Origin: Phycisphaeraceae bacterium
GTDB lineage: Bacteria; Planctomycetota; Phycisphaerae; Phycisphaerales; UBA1924
Direction: 5' to 3'
Length of the DNA stretch: 6,314 bases
NCBI GenBank assembly: GCA_009827215.1
Contig: WUAJ01000142.1
Coordinates: 1 to 6,314, forward strand
This document shows, in pieces, positions 6,063 to 6,314 of the stretch (position 1 is the stretch's first letter; each line of letters opens with the position of its first letter). A program made the translations under genes and the position numbers. The notes under the pieces are model-generated. The model saw only the letters and a program-made list of their open reading frames with translations, made no database searches and was not told where the DNA came from.

Positions 6063-6314
6063 TCACGCGGCGCGTTTGAGCGTGTCGAGACTGTTGTTCT
6101 CTTCCATGAACATCCGAGCGGCTTGCTCGATGTCGATCCGATCAAGCTTGTGGGTGCACTGGGACTCACTCCGGATCTGGTTGAAGACGGATTGGGTCTG
6201 ATCGAACGCGTCGACCACATCGGGATCGAAGTGGGTGCCTTTGCCCTCATGGATGATGCTCATCGCTTTCTCATGGCTCATCGCGTCCTTGTACACGCGA
6301 GCGGTGGTCAGCGC
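6063..6314 (-). CDS. C-terminal end of an HD-GYP domain protein (5' end outside window)
   Basis: The frame is open to the window edge, so only the last 83 residues are seen, ending at TGA 6065-6063. The visible start ALTTARVYKDAMSHEKAM, followed by GTHFDPDVVDAF, is the characteristic end of the HD-GYP domain, whose members usually hydrolyse cyclic di-GMP and often sit behind a response-regulator receiver domain. The metal-binding HD residues and the GYP motif lie upstream, outside the window, so activity cannot be judged. About 45 residues follow the domain (from roughly QTQSVFNQIRSES to the end), a short polar helical tail with no recognised motif. It is the most upstream visible gene of the minus-strand run. 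Confidence 0.88.
   Translation of the reverse strand, partial: ALTTARVYKDAMSHEKAMSIIHEGKGTHFDPDVVDAFDQTQSVFNQIRSESQCTHKLDRIDIEQAARMFMEENNSLDTLKRAA

Overview
The window reads as ordinary chromosomal DNA from a free-living, moderately GC-rich Gram-negative-type bacterium. Several features point to the Planctomycetota, perhaps a Phycisphaerae-like lineage: a degenerate pseudopilin-like protein, a small lipoprotein, loosely spaced operons with few Shine-Dalgarno sites, and the gene mix. This taxonomic call is an inference from style, because no rRNA or other marker gene is present. Seven protein genes fill almost all of the window. There are no RNA genes, CRISPR arrays or insertion sequences that I can see, and no gene-free stretch longer than about 70 bases.

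Left block, plus strand (1-2390): the 3' end of a protein with a paired CBS module, probably the cytosolic tail of a ClC-type chloride channel; a 164-residue single-pass membrane protein that looks like a pseudopilin without the usual prepilin signal; and a secreted serine hydrolase of the beta-lactamase/penicillin-binding-protein class C fold. Gaps are 35 and 38 bases, so the three could share a transcript. The pilin-like gene is clearly more AT-rich than its neighbours.

Right block, minus strand (6314 down to 2391): the 3' end of an HD-GYP signalling protein, a cytoplasmic M20D amidohydrolase, a small lipoprotein, a 156-residue protein of unknown function and uvrC (excision repair endonuclease). 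Gaps are 21, 69, 3 and 15 bases, consistent with one operon or two, the second possibly starting at the lipoprotein. No single pathway links these genes.

The two blocks converge with no space between them: the stop codon of the hydrolase (2388-2390) directly abuts the stop codon of uvrC (2391-2393), at the centre of a perfect 12-base palindrome. The points most worth a second look are a UvrC that ends before the usual C-terminal helix-hairpin-helix domain, a strong hairpin followed by a T-rich tract inside the 5' coding region of the unknown gene upstream of uvrC, the AT-rich pilin-like gene, and a roughly four-fold excess of GATC over chance. I found no convincing new defence, mobile or RNA-based system.
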